A stretch of 64,000 nucleotides of DNA, taken from positions 1 to 64,000 of the forward strand of contig CANQRV010000002.1 in assembly GCA_947626355.1 (NCBI GenBank). The letters are read 5' to 3'. This document shows, one piece after another, positions 40,095 to 49,797 of this stretch. The position numbers were made by a program, and so were the translations under genes. The notes under the pieces are model-generated. The model worked only from the letters and a program-made list of their open reading frames with translations, was not told the origin of the DNA and searched no databases. This stretch comes from an uncultured Muribaculaceae bacterium. Its GTDB lineage: Bacteria; Bacteroidota; Bacteroidia; Bacteroidales; Muribaculaceae. Numbering within the stretch: the stretch's first letter is position 1; every line of letters begins with the position of its first letter.

Positions 40095-41077
40095 GTCCTT
40101 AAGCGTTTTCTATCGGTTTTCATGCATGTCGCCATCCCCATGGTCATACGGAAGTTGATCTCGAAGCATGGGTGTATCTGCCCGGCCGTGGTGACGGCCA
40201 TGTCGATGCCGCATGGCCCGTAATATCTTCCGAGCGCTATCTTTGTGAGTGCCCTCCTCTGGGCCTCCACCGTTCTGTAGAGAGGGTAGTCGGTCTTGCT
40301 CCCGATCATCTTTATCAGTTCCTCCTGTGGCAGCTCGATGTTGCCGGCATAACGCCCTCTGCCTGTGATGTGGAAGCAGGAAAAGCCTATAAACGAGACC
40401 TTATTCCTTCCTATCTCCCATTCCGTAGCGATGTCGAGGGCACGCTCCACGTTTTTCTCACCCATCACGCTACCCTGACGCCTGATTATGCCGCGGGCCC
40501 ACTGCACGGTCTGTTCTCGGGTGAGCCCGGCGGTAGGGTAGACGCCTCGTCCGCTTGAGCTCCAGGGTGCCTTCAGCCAGCATGCCGGGTGCGACTCAGT
40601 GTAGGCCACGGCTTCTTCGGCGGAGTGCAGCTCCTGCGGCAGCTCGAAGCCCTCGGGCATCTCGATCATCTTCGCCATCTCTCTGAGGAAAGCGATGGTG
40701 GTGCGCCTGTGGGAAAGGGTGCGTAGCGCGCTGATACTCTCTTCCGAGGGGAGCAGCGACTCATCGACGCCCACGCTGAGGAGCGTATGGCGCAGGGTGC
40801 GGTTCCATCCCCAGGGCCTTATCCTCATCCCCGGACACATACACGAAGCCACATATCGGATATCGGCCACCATGACTCCCGGTGGTGCCATGAGTGCGAG
40901 TTCATGCGCGTTGCCGTCGAGAGCCGCCACTACATCTCCGGGCTCGGCGTAGGCGAAAGGGATATGGGCCAGCTCCCTGCGCATCGCCGTGATCTTGGCC
41001 GTCGGCGTGTAGCTCACGGAGTCGGCGGCCAGCGCGTAGTCGGTGTCCGGGTTGAATATGTGGAGGGTCGGGGTCAT
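40091..41077 (-). CDS. ATP-grasp-like protein of unknown function
   Basis: MTPTLHIFNPDTDYALAADSVSYTPTAKI...CWLKAPWSSSGRGVYP; start set at 41077. Confidence 0.65.
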   Translation of the reverse strand: MTPTLHIFNPDTDYALAADSVSYTPTAKITAMRRELAHIPFAYAEPGDVVAALDGNAHELALMAPPGVMVADIRYVASCMCPGMRIRPWGWNRTLRHTLLSVGVDESLLPSEESISALRTLSHRRTTIAFLREMAKMIEMPEGFELPQELHSAEEAVAYTESHPACWLKAPWSSSGRGVYPTAGLTREQTVQWARGIIRRQGSVMGEKNVERALDIATEWEIGRNKVSFIGFSCFHITGRGRYAGNIELPQEELIKMIGSKTDYPLYRTVEAQRRALTKIALGRYYGPCGIDMAVTTAGQIHPCFEINFRMTMGMATCMKTDRKRLRT

Positions 41078-41154
41078 AGCGGGACGGGGATATATCCGGA
41101 AGCGGATAAAAAAAGCCGGAGAGACTCCGGCGCGGTGGAATTGATTCGGCTGCC

Positions 41155-41490
41155 TCAGTCGTCGAGACGGTCGCGCTCCTTGGTGGGATTCGAGAAATAG
41201 AGCTTGTGCTCGATATATTCCTGAGTGGCGATCAGCGTGGGCTTCGGGAGCTTCTCGTAGAAGCGGGAAATCTCTATCTGCTCGCGGTTTTCCGATACTT
41301 CCTCGAGGTTGTCGGTAGAAGCGAATTCCTGAAGCTTTTTCTCGAGTTCCTTCTTCATCTCGAGCGCTATCTGGTTGGCGCGCTTGCCGATGATGCATAC
41401 GGTCTCATAGACGTTGCCCGTCTGCTCGGTCATGGCGTTCATGTCGCGGGTGACGGTGTTGAGGGGAGCGTTGGTTTTCTTGTAGTCCAT
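41155..41490 (-). CDS. RNA polymerase omega/Rpb6-like protein
   Basis: NVYETVCIIGKRANQIALEMKKELEKKLQEF. Confidence 0.82.
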   Translation of the reverse strand: MDYKKTNAPLNTVTRDMNAMTEQTGNVYETVCIIGKRANQIALEMKKELEKKLQEFASTDNLEEVSENREQIEISRFYEKLPKPTLIATQEYIEHKLYFSNPTKERDRLDD

Positions 41491-41541
41491 AATTCGGTGA
41501 TTATGCTTTATGGGTTATCGGTTTCTTGTTGGGTGCCCTTG

Positions 41542-42342
41542 TCAGTCCTGCACGTGCTTGCGGGCGATGTTGTAGATGTTGTCGGCTTCCTTGCGGTTTT
41601 TTGTGTCGGGATAGTTGTTGATAAACGAGAAATACTCGTCGACCACCTCCCGGTATCGGTCTGCCTGACGCTCGGCGATGCTCTGCCGGGCCTCCTGGAA
41701 TTTGGATTTGAGTATCAGCAGCTCGAAGTCCTCGCGGTATTTGGAATAGGGGTAGTTTTTGAGGGCGTTCTGGGCTGTTATGATAGCCGACTGGTAGTTG
41801 TTGCCGCGGAAGTTGCCGAGGTTGTAGTATAGCTGGGAGTTCTGAAGCTCCTTCAGCGTCAGCTTGTCCTGCATCTCGAATATGGCGTTCTGTGCGATGG
41901 AGACGCGGTCGCTGTCGGGGAAGTAGTCGAGAAAACCCTGGAGCTCCTCGATGGCCTTCACCGTCATGCTCTGGTCGAGCTGAGGGTCGGGGGAGTCGAG
42001 ATAGTAGCCGTAGCCAGAATAGAAGCGGGCGAGCTCGGCATAGCGCCCTTTCGGATAGCGCGAGTAGTAGGTCTTGAAGTTGACCCCCGAGTTCATGTAG
42101 TCTTTGTTTTCAAAATACGACATGCCGAGGAGGAAGAGGGCTTCCTCCCCTTTGGGGCCGCCGCGAAGGGGCACTATGAGGTCGCTCAGCACTGTGGCTG
42201 CCTGGGTGAACTTACGCTGGTCGAAGGCTCGCTTCGCATAGTCGAATTTATAATCAACGTCGCGGCTCTTCAACACCTTGTTGTATTCGCCGCATGAGCA
42301 CATCAGCGCTAAGACGGGTATGAGCAATAGATATTTGTACAT
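41542..42342 (-). CDS. bamD: Outer-membrane assembly lipoprotein BamD
   Basis: MYKYLLLIPVLALMCSCGEYNKVLKSRD lipobox, TPRs; start at 42342. Confidence 0.92.
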   Translation of the reverse strand: MYKYLLLIPVLALMCSCGEYNKVLKSRDVDYKFDYAKRAFDQRKFTQAATVLSDLIVPLRGGPKGEEALFLLGMSYFENKDYMNSGVNFKTYYSRYPKGRYAELARFYSGYGYYLDSPDPQLDQSMTVKAIEELQGFLDYFPDSDRVSIAQNAIFEMQDKLTLKELQNSQLYYNLGNFRGNNYQSAIITAQNALKNYPYSKYREDFELLILKSKFQEARQSIAERQADRYREVVDEYFSFINNYPDTKNRKEADNIYNIARKHVQD

Positions 42343-42365
42343 CGATCCGATTCTCGCTTTGAATT

Positions 42366-42374
42366 GCAAAGTTA
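42366..42374 (-). promoter_or_regulatory. -7 promoter element (TAACTTTGC) for bamD
   Basis: gcaaagtta on + strand. Confidence 0.6.
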
Positions 42375-42419
42375 GCAATTATTTTCCAATTTTTGGCCAT
42401 GTATTATGATTTTTTTAGC

Positions 42420-42427
42420 TAACTTTG
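42420..42427 (+). promoter_or_regulatory. -7 promoter element TAACTTTG for the PASTA gene
   Basis: overlaps the TTG start of the ORF track. Confidence 0.6.
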
Positions 42428-42478
42428 AAGCTTGAATCTGAAAAGCGATTTTTTAACCCACTTAAATATCATCTTAAG

Positions 42479-43228
42479 GTGGCACAAAGAAACTCATCAA
42501 ACCACTCTGCCATACGCAATTTGCTCTCCTCGCATCCTATCCTGGCCAATATCGTGATCATAATTCTGGTCGCGGTGCTCGGCCTCTGCATTGTATATTT
42601 CTCCATCGCCATCTTCACGCGCCACGGACAGTCGCGAACGCTACCCGGCGTGGAGAACATGAGCTACACACAGGCCATAGAGCTGCTCCACTCGAAGGGA
42701 TTCCGCGTCGACATCCGCGACTCCCTCTTCCGCGACGACATCAAGCCCGGTTTCGTCATCGAGCAGTTCCCAAAGGCCAATTCCATCGTGAAGCCGGGGC
42801 GCAAGGTGTTCCTCTATATCAATGCGGTCCATCCCAAGGAGGTGGTGGTCGATCCCGACAACCATCCGGCCGAGGACGCCCTCCGCAGCTATTCCTTCCG
42901 CCAGGGGCTCGCGCGCCTCGAGGAGCTTGGCTTCAAGAACATCCGCATCGTGCGTGTGCTCGGCGACCACGACCGTATAGTGAAGGTGACTGCCAACGGC
43001 CGCACGGTGAAGAAGACGCAGAAGGTGCCTGTCAACGCCGCAATAGTGGTGGAGGTCTGCGACGGGCGGCTTGAGGCCGTAAGGGAGTCGCTCCAGATCG
43101 AGGAATACCGCCAATATGTGGATGAATACGACTATGCGGCCGACTCCATCGATGATTATGTCAATCCGGTGCCGGTATCCGACGACGAGGAGACCGGAGA
43201 GGAAGAGGAGGTGACGTTTATACAGTGA
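42479..43228 (+). CDS. PASTA domain membrane protein
   Basis: one TM segment, PASTA-like YTQAIELLHSKGFRVDI...PGFVIEQFPKANSIVKPGRKVFLYIN; GTG at 42479 proposed because the promoter overlaps the TTG at 42425. Confidence 0.8.
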   Translation: MAQRNSSNHSAIRNLLSSHPILANIVIIILVAVLGLCIVYFSIAIFTRHGQSRTLPGVENMSYTQAIELLHSKGFRVDIRDSLFRDDIKPGFVIEQFPKANSIVKPGRKVFLYINAVHPKEVVVDPDNHPAEDALRSYSFRQGLARLEELGFKNIRIVRVLGDHDRIVKVTANGRTVKKTQKVPVNAAIVVEVCDGRLEAVRESLQIEEYRQYVDEYDYAADSIDDYVNPVPVSDDEETGEEEEVTFIQ

Positions 43229-44337
43229 GCGGAATGGAGACGACCGACAGACAGACCGACAGGCTCACGGAGCCTGTCGACGACCCCTGGGCAAGGGATG
43301 GATTCACAGAGATCGAGTCGCCGATCGTGGAGGTGGAGGGGCGCGAGATGTATGAGCACTTCCGCTTCGTGGCCGACAAGGGGCAGCAGCTCCTCCGCGT
43401 CGACAAGTTTCTCGTCGACCGCCTCATCAAGACCTCGCGCAACCGCATCCAGCAGGCGGCCGAGGCGGGATGCATCGTGGTCAACGGCAAGCCCGTGAAG
43501 TCGAGCTATAAGGTGAAGCCCGATGACGTGGTGACGGTGGTGATGGACCGCCCGCGCTACGAGTTCGAGATCCTCGCGGAGGATATCCCTCTTGATATAG
43601 TGTATGAGGACGACGACGTGCTGGTGGTCAACAAGCCCGCCGGCCTTGTGGTGCATCCCGCCACCGGCAACCGCCACGGCACTCTCGTCAACGCCCTCGC
43701 GTATTATTTCCGCAACAACCCCGACTACGACGTCAACGACCCGCGCCTCGGGCTCATCCACCGCATCGACAAGGATACCTCCGGTCTACTCGTCATCGCC
43801 AAGACCCCGGAGGCAAAGACCGACCTGAGCCTCCAGTTCTTCAACAAGACCACGCGCCGTGAGTATGTAGCCGTGATATGGGGAGAGTTTCCCGAGCCGG
43901 AGGGCACCATCACCGGCAATATCACGCGCAATCCGAAGGACCGTCTCCAGATGATGGTGTCGCCCGATCCCGAGGTGGGCAAGCACGCCGTCACCCACTA
44001 CCGCCAGATCGAGTCGTTCGGATACGTCAGCGTGGTGAAGTGTGTGCTCGAGACAGGACGCACCCATCAGATCCGCGTCCACATGCTCAGCAAGGGGCAT
44101 CCTCTCTTCAATGACGCCCGCTATGGTGGCGACCGAATCCTCAAGGGGCTCCGCACCGCCTCCTACACCAGGTTTATCGACAATTGCTTCGAGGTCTGTC
44201 CCCGCCAGGCCCTCCACGCCAGAACGCTCGGATTCGTGCATCCGCGCACCGGGCAGCAGATGGATTTCGAGTGTCCTATCCCCGACGACATGACCAATCT
44301 CATCGAGCGCTGGCGCCGCTATAAGGGCGCGGAGTGA
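43225..44337 (+). CDS. rluD: RluA/RluD family pseudouridine synthase
   Basis: S4 domain; GLIHRIDKDTSGLLVIAKT; ETGRTHQIRVHM. Confidence 0.93.
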   Translation: MSGMETTDRQTDRLTEPVDDPWARDGFTEIESPIVEVEGREMYEHFRFVADKGQQLLRVDKFLVDRLIKTSRNRIQQAAEAGCIVVNGKPVKSSYKVKPDDVVTVVMDRPRYEFEILAEDIPLDIVYEDDDVLVVNKPAGLVVHPATGNRHGTLVNALAYYFRNNPDYDVNDPRLGLIHRIDKDTSGLLVIAKTPEAKTDLSLQFFNKTTRREYVAVIWGEFPEPEGTITGNITRNPKDRLQMMVSPDPEVGKHAVTHYRQIESFGYVSVVKCVLETGRTHQIRVHMLSKGHPLFNDARYGGDRILKGLRTASYTRFIDNCFEVCPRQALHARTLGFVHPRTGQQMDFECPIPDDMTNLIERWRRYKGAE

Positions 44338-44399
44338 CGTTATGTCACCCTCTGCGGGTGTTTTTCCGGTTTTCACGCTTGAGTTACGGATTTATTTGT

Positions 44400-44407
44400 T
44401 AACTTTG
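44400..44407 (+). promoter_or_regulatory. -7 promoter element TAACTTTG
   Basis: upstream of the acyltransferase. Confidence 0.55.
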
Positions 44408-44465
44408 CAGAAGAGGTCGGCTCCCTATGCCGTCTTTCCATTTTTTTTGCCCATTTTAGATCTAT

Positions 44466-45644
44466 ATGGCCATGAGTCGTCAAGAATATGATTTCAGTGA
44501 CATAGCTCCTTACGATGACGCTGTGTTTCATCAGAAGATGCAGCAGCTCGTCAAGGAGCCGGGTTTTCTGCACGCCGTCAACTACACGATGCCGAAGGAC
44601 GATGTCCCGGCCCTTATCGACGAGCTGTTGAAAATCAACAATAAGTATGACCTGCAGCATCAGGTGATGTATCCCTTCCTCGAGATGCTCGCCAAGACCA
44701 CCACTGCAGGAATCACCCTCGGCGGCATCAAGTATCTCAACCCGTCGCTCAACTACACGTTTATCACCAACCACCGCGACATAGTGCTCGACGCCTCATT
44801 CCTCAATCTCTCCTTCCTGCGCCGCAATCTCCCTACCTCAGAGGTGGCCATAGGCAACAATCTCCTTATCTACGACTGGATCGCCGATCTCGTGAGGCTC
44901 AACAAGAGCTTTATCGTGAAGCGCAACACCGGCTTGCGCGAGGGCCTCGAGGCGGCCAAGAAGCTCTCGGCCTATATCCACCATTCCATCCTCGAGAAGC
45001 ATGAGTCGATATGGATCGCACAGCGGGAGGGGCGCGCGAAAGACAGCAGCGACCACACCCAGGAGTCGCTCGTCAAGATGCTCGCCATCGCCGGCGAGGG
45101 CCCCTTCATGGAGCGCCTCAAGGAAATCAACCTCATGCCGGTGTCGATTTCCTATGAATATGACCCCAACGACTATCTCAAGGCCCGCGAGTTCCTGCTC
45201 CGCCGCCGCAATCCGGAGTTCAAGAAGTCGCAGCGCGACGACCTGTTCTCGATGGAGACCGGCCTGCTCCGCTTCAAGGGGAAGGTGCATTTCCAGCTCA
45301 CGCCCCGCATCAACACTAAGATCGACATGGTCGGCGACTTCTCCGACAAGAACATGTCGGCACGCGTGGTGGGTGCCATCATCGACCAGGCCCTCCACCG
45401 CAGCTACGAGATCTTCACCATCAACTATGTGGCCTTCGACCTGCTTCATCATACGGAGCGCTTCGCCCGCAAATACACACTCGACCAGCGTCTCGAGGTG
45501 GAGAACTACCTCAACGCCCAGCTCGACAAGGTCGACGTGGAGTATATCTCCACCGAGGAGCGCGAATTCATGATGGAGAAGATGCTTGTGATGTATTCCA
45601 ATCCCTTGAAAAACAAGCTCCGCACAATTCTGGGCGGAGAATGA
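44466..45644 (+). CDS. PlsC-like acyltransferase
   Basis: FITNHRDIVLDASFLN; NTGLREGLEAAKKLSAYIHHSI; IWIAQREGRAKD. Confidence 0.82.
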   Translation: MAMSRQEYDFSDIAPYDDAVFHQKMQQLVKEPGFLHAVNYTMPKDDVPALIDELLKINNKYDLQHQVMYPFLEMLAKTTTAGITLGGIKYLNPSLNYTFITNHRDIVLDASFLNLSFLRRNLPTSEVAIGNNLLIYDWIADLVRLNKSFIVKRNTGLREGLEAAKKLSAYIHHSILEKHESIWIAQREGRAKDSSDHTQESLVKMLAIAGEGPFMERLKEINLMPVSISYEYDPNDYLKAREFLLRRRNPEFKKSQRDDLFSMETGLLRFKGKVHFQLTPRINTKIDMVGDFSDKNMSARVVGAIIDQALHRSYEIFTINYVAFDLLHHTERFARKYTLDQRLEVENYLNAQLDKVDVEYISTEEREFMMEKMLVMYSNPLKNKLRTILGGE

Positions 45645-45680
45645 TGCTTAATATCTGCAATCTCTTAAATATCCGTAGTC

Positions 45681-46892
45681 ATGAGGGTTCCTGTCGTGAT
45701 GATAGTGGTCATCCTGGTCTACAGTCTTATAGTAGACCTCTATATCTGGAATGATATCAGGAAATACAGCCCGAGCCGGCTATGGAGCCGTCTCTACGCC
45801 GGCTTCTCGGTGGCCTGCTGGATCTTCCTCGTAGTGTCGCTGCTGATGCCGCGCCGCAATTCCTCTTCCGATACGCTGACGGTGATGTGGATGCTCTATT
45901 CCTACCTCACCCTCTATGTGCCCAAGCTCCTATATGTGTTGTCGTCGCTCATCGGACGGCTGTTCTCGTTGCGGCGGCGTCGCCGCAACCGAGGTGTCGT
46001 GGTCGGGGTGGTGCTCTCGCTGCTCGTCTTCGCGGCGATGTGGTGGGGCGCGCTCGGTGGCCGCTGGCGCATCGACGTCAATGAGGTCGATGTCTATTCC
46101 GCACGGCTGCCGCAGACGTTCGACGGCTACCGAATAGCTCAGATCAGCGACCTCCATGTAGGCACATGGGGAGAGGAAACCCGCTTTATCGCGCAGCTCG
46201 TCGATTCTGTTAATGCCCTCAGGCCCGATGTCGTCTTCTTTACCGGAGATATCGTCAACTGCTCCTCCGACGAGCTCGTGCCCTTCGTGAAGGAACTCAG
46301 CCGTCTGAAGGCTCCCGACGGCGTCTGGTCGATTCTCGGCAATCATGACTACGGCGACTACCTTGACTGGCCCACACCAAAGCATAAGGAGGCGAATCTA
46401 CAGCGCCTCAAGGATATGCAGCGCGACATGGGATGGCGTCTGCTCAACAACGAGCACACGTTCCTGAGCCGTGGATCAGACTCGATCGCACTCATCGGCG
46501 TGGAGAACTGGGGCGAGCCCCCCTTCCATCAGTACGGCCGAATCAGGGATGCTTACGCGGCTCCCGCAGGTGACATCAATGATTCACGCTACAAGATACT
46601 GCTCACCCATAATCCCGAGCACTGGAATCAGGAGATATCGCGCATCAGCAATATCGACCTCTCCCTTTCCGGCCATACCCATGCCATGCAGATGATGGTG
46701 GGCGCCGGAGGCTGGAAATGGTCGCCCGCGGCATGGAGGTATGAGCAGTGGGGAGGCCTCTATTCCCGCCAGGCTTCCGACGGCAGTCCGGTGCAGCTCT
46801 ATGTCAACATCGGCGCCGGGGAGGTGGGGATGCCTTTCCGCATAGGAGCCGACCCCGAGATCACCCTCATCACTCTCAGAAAGGCGAGATGA
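45681..46892 (+). CDS. Membrane metallophosphoesterase
   Basis: IAQISDLHVGTWG; FFTGDIVN; ILGNHDYGD; LSGHTHAMQ. Confidence 0.92.
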   Translation: MRVPVVMIVVILVYSLIVDLYIWNDIRKYSPSRLWSRLYAGFSVACWIFLVVSLLMPRRNSSSDTLTVMWMLYSYLTLYVPKLLYVLSSLIGRLFSLRRRRRNRGVVVGVVLSLLVFAAMWWGALGGRWRIDVNEVDVYSARLPQTFDGYRIAQISDLHVGTWGEETRFIAQLVDSVNALRPDVVFFTGDIVNCSSDELVPFVKELSRLKAPDGVWSILGNHDYGDYLDWPTPKHKEANLQRLKDMQRDMGWRLLNNEHTFLSRGSDSIALIGVENWGEPPFHQYGRIRDAYAAPAGDINDSRYKILLTHNPEHWNQEISRISNIDLSLSGHTHAMQMMVGAGGWKWSPAAWRYEQWGGLYSRQASDGSPVQLYVNIGAGEVGMPFRIGADPEITLITLRKAR

Positions 46893-46893
46893 C

Positions 46894-47319
46894 ATGGCGC
46901 TGATGGTTTTGGGTCTCGGCAGCAACTGTGGCGACCGCCGCGCCAGCGTGGAGGCGGCCTTGCGCTGGCTTTCAACAGTGCTCTCCGGCATGCAGGCGAG
47001 TCCCCTTTACGAGACACCCCCTGTGCGCACTCCCTCGCATCCCTCCGGCTGGAGTTCCGATTATGTCAATTGCGTGGCTGCCGGCGATTACGACGGCACT
47101 TGCCATGAGCTCCAGCTTCTCGCCAAGGAGTATGAACGCAGCCACGGCCGCGACATGGAGTGCCGCAGGGCAGGCAGGGTGCCTATCGATATAGATGTGG
47201 TGGTGGCCGGCGGGGAAGTGCTGAGGCCATTCGACTATTCGGCCTCCTTCTTCCGCATCGGTCTGGAGGGTCTGGAGGCCAGCGGCCTCCTCCTCTGTCA
47301 GGATCTCGAGGCGCGGTAA
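46894..47319 (+). CDS. folK: HPPK (2-amino-4-hydroxy-6-hydroxymethyldihydropteridine diphosphokinase)
   Basis: VLGLGSNCGDRRASVEAAL; RAGRVPIDIDVVVAGGEV. Confidence 0.88.
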   Translation: MALMVLGLGSNCGDRRASVEAALRWLSTVLSGMQASPLYETPPVRTPSHPSGWSSDYVNCVAAGDYDGTCHELQLLAKEYERSHGRDMECRRAGRVPIDIDVVVAGGEVLRPFDYSASFFRIGLEGLEASGLLLCQDLEAR

Positions 47320-48506
47320 TAGAGCAGCAGTCCGATGATAAGGTATAGCACGTTGGGTATCTCCATCGCCACGAAGGGTGAGGTGAGTCCCGACACGGCG
47401 AATGAGCTCGCCACTGTGGAAAAGAGGATGTAGCTGAAGCTCAGTCCCAGGCCGATGCCGATGTTGAGTCCCATACCCCCTTTTACCTTCCTCGACGACA
47501 GCGACACGCCGATGAGCGTCAGGATGAAGGCCGCGGCCGTGGCCGCATAGCGGCGCTCCTTCTCGATCTCGAAGTTCTTGATGTTGGCCACTCCACGCAT
47601 CTTCTGGCGCTCGATATATTCCGAGAGCTGAGGCGTGGTCATGGTCTGCTCGTCGTTTTTCGATATGATGAAGTCGCGTGGCTCGATGGTGATGATGGTG
47701 TCGAGCTTGCTCCCCTTGGTGATCTTCTCGTTCATCCCGTTGAAGTCGCGGGTCATGTAGTCGCTGAGCACCCAGTGGTATTTCTTCAGCGTGTCGTATC
47801 TCGCCGTGGCGGCCGTGGTGCGCGACACGAGGGCCTTGCCGTCGAATTTGTCGAGCGAGAAGCGGTAGCCCGTCTTGGAGTTGTTGTCGAAGCGCCCTAT
47901 GTAGGCCACTACTCCCGGGCTCGCCATCAGCTGGATGTTGACGCCCGACTCCACCTTGCGGTTCTTGATGTATTTGTTGGTGTAGTTGATGCGGTTGACG
48001 TTGGTCGGCGGTATGATGTAGTTGCTCAGCGCGAAGGTCATGGCGGCGATGATGGCCGCGCCTATCATGTAGGGGCGCACCATGCGTGAGAGGCTCACGC
48101 CGCTCGAGAGGATGGCGATGATCTCCGAGTTGCCTGCCATCTTCGAGGTGAAGAAGATCACCGAGATGAAGACGAAGAGGGGTGAGAGCTGGTTGGCGAA
48201 ATAGGGGAGGAAGGAGGCGAAATAGTCAAACAGCGTCTCTTTCAGCGGAGCCGCCAGGAATGCGTTGAGCTTCTCGGTGATGTCAAACATCGCTATGACG
48301 GCGAGGAAGAGCATCGTGGCCAGGAAATACGTGCCGAGAAACTTCTTGAGGATGTATATGTCGAGTATCTTCAGGCGCATCCGCCCGGAATATTCCCTTT
48401 TGCGGAATATCCTCTTCAGGGCGTTGCCTGTGGTGAAGAGCCCCTTTTTCAGCGGCCAGAGCAGCCGGCGCAGTCTGCGCTTCTTCCTTTTCTTCTGCTG
48501 TGTCAT
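47298..48506 (-). CDS. LptF/LptG family permease
   Basis: ILDIYILKKFLGTYFLATMLFLAVIAMFDITEKL; six TM; start at 48506 gives an ATGA overlap with tgt. Confidence 0.9.
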   Translation of the reverse strand: MTQQKKRKKRRLRRLLWPLKKGLFTTGNALKRIFRKREYSGRMRLKILDIYILKKFLGTYFLATMLFLAVIAMFDITEKLNAFLAAPLKETLFDYFASFLPYFANQLSPLFVFISVIFFTSKMAGNSEIIAILSSGVSLSRMVRPYMIGAAIIAAMTFALSNYIIPPTNVNRINYTNKYIKNRKVESGVNIQLMASPGVVAYIGRFDNNSKTGYRFSLDKFDGKALVSRTTAATARYDTLKKYHWVLSDYMTRDFNGMNEKITKGSKLDTIITIEPRDFIISKNDEQTMTTPQLSEYIERQKMRGVANIKNFEIEKERRYAATAAAFILTLIGVSLSSRKVKGGMGLNIGIGLGLSFSYILFSTVASSFAVSGLTSPFVAMEIPNVLYLIIGLLLYYRASRS

Positions 48507-49633
48507 AGCCGGCGTGTCACTTCTTCCGTCATCTGTCGTTTCCATTCGGCGAAATCGCCCGTGATGATATGCTGGCGCGCCTCATTCACGAGCCAGAGGT
48601 AGAAGGCGAGGTTGTGAATCGACGCTATCTGCATGGCGAGAAGCTCGCTGCTCACGAAAAGATGGCGCACGTAGGCCCGGGAGTATGCCTGGTCGACCCA
48701 CGACGTGCCGTAGGGGTCGAGAGGCGAGAAGTCGTCGGCCCATTTCAGGTTGCGCATGTTCATGATGCCGTGGCGGGTGAAGATCATGCCGTTGCGCCCG
48801 TTGCGCGTCGGCATCACGCAGTCCATCATGTCCACTCCGCGGTCGATGGCCTCGAGGATGTTGGCGGGGGTGCCCACGCCCATCAGGTAACGCGGTCTGT
48901 CGGGCGGCAGGATCTCGTTGACCACCTCTATCATCTCATACATCTTCTCGGTGGGTTCACCCACGGCCAGGCCGCCGATGGCGTTGCCGTCGGCGCCGAG
49001 GTCGGCCACATGCTTCGCGGCCTCCCTCCGGAGATCGGGATAGACGCATCCCTGCACGATCGGGAAGTAGGCCTGGCTGTAGCCGTAATGACCCTCCGTC
49101 TCTTTATAGCGCTTCCAGCCCCTGTCGAGCCAGCGCTGCGTGAGTCCTAATGATTTCTTCGCATAATCGTAGTCGGCGGTGCCGGGGGCGCATTCGTCGA
49201 GCGCCATCATGATGTCGGCGCCGATCACACGCTGGATGTCGACGACTCCCTCCGGGGTGAAGAGATGCTTGCTGCCGTCGATGTGGCTGCGGAAATAGAC
49301 CCCCTCCTCCTTCAGCTTGCGGTTGGCGGAGAGGGAGAACACCTGGAAGCCCCCGGAGTCGGTGAGGATCGGACGGTCCCAGCCGTTGAATTTATGCAGT
49401 CCGCCGGCTTTGCCGAGGATCTCGAGGCCGGGCCTCAGATACAGGTGGTAGGTGTTGCCGAGTATTATTTTGGCGTCTATGTCGTCGCGCAGCTCCGAGA
49501 AATGCACTCCTTTCACGCTTCCCACGGTGCCCACGGGCATGAAGATGGGGGTCGGGATCACGCCGTGGTCGGTGGTGATCTCGCCTGCACGCGCGGCTGT
49601 GCCCGGCGCTGTAGCCTCTGTTATGAATTCCAT
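48503..49633 (-). CDS. tgt: tRNA-guanine transglycosylase
   Basis: ILTDSGGFQVFSL; GGLAVGEP; MDCVMPTRNGRNG. Confidence 0.96.
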   Translation of the reverse strand: MEFITEATAPGTAARAGEITTDHGVIPTPIFMPVGTVGSVKGVHFSELRDDIDAKIILGNTYHLYLRPGLEILGKAGGLHKFNGWDRPILTDSGGFQVFSLSANRKLKEEGVYFRSHIDGSKHLFTPEGVVDIQRVIGADIMMALDECAPGTADYDYAKKSLGLTQRWLDRGWKRYKETEGHYGYSQAYFPIVQGCVYPDLRREAAKHVADLGADGNAIGGLAVGEPTEKMYEMIEVVNEILPPDRPRYLMGVGTPANILEAIDRGVDMMDCVMPTRNGRNGMIFTRHGIMNMRNLKWADDFSPLDPYGTSWVDQAYSRAYVRHLFVSSELLAMQIASIHNLAFYLWLVNEARQHIITGDFAEWKRQMTEEVTRRL

Positions 49634-49692
49634 TTAGGGTTGATGGTCGGTTCTTGATGGGTGGCGGAGGCGGCCTCGGCCGCTTTCGCCCT

Positions 49693-49701
49693 GCAAAGTT
49701 A
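49693..49701 (-). promoter_or_regulatory. -7 promoter element (TAACTTTGC) for tgt
   Basis: gcaaagtta on + strand. Confidence 0.6.
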
Positions 49702-49764
49702 GCGCAATATGTCAATATTCGCAAATCATCGCCCCTCTCTGTTGGCGGTGTCGCCTTATTTTGC

Positions 49765-49772
49765 TATTTTTG
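49765..49772 (+). promoter_or_regulatory. -7 promoter element TATTTTTG for pepP
   Basis: matches TAnnTTTG. Confidence 0.5.
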
Positions 49773-49797
49773 TGCTTTAGATTTTAACAATGTTTAT

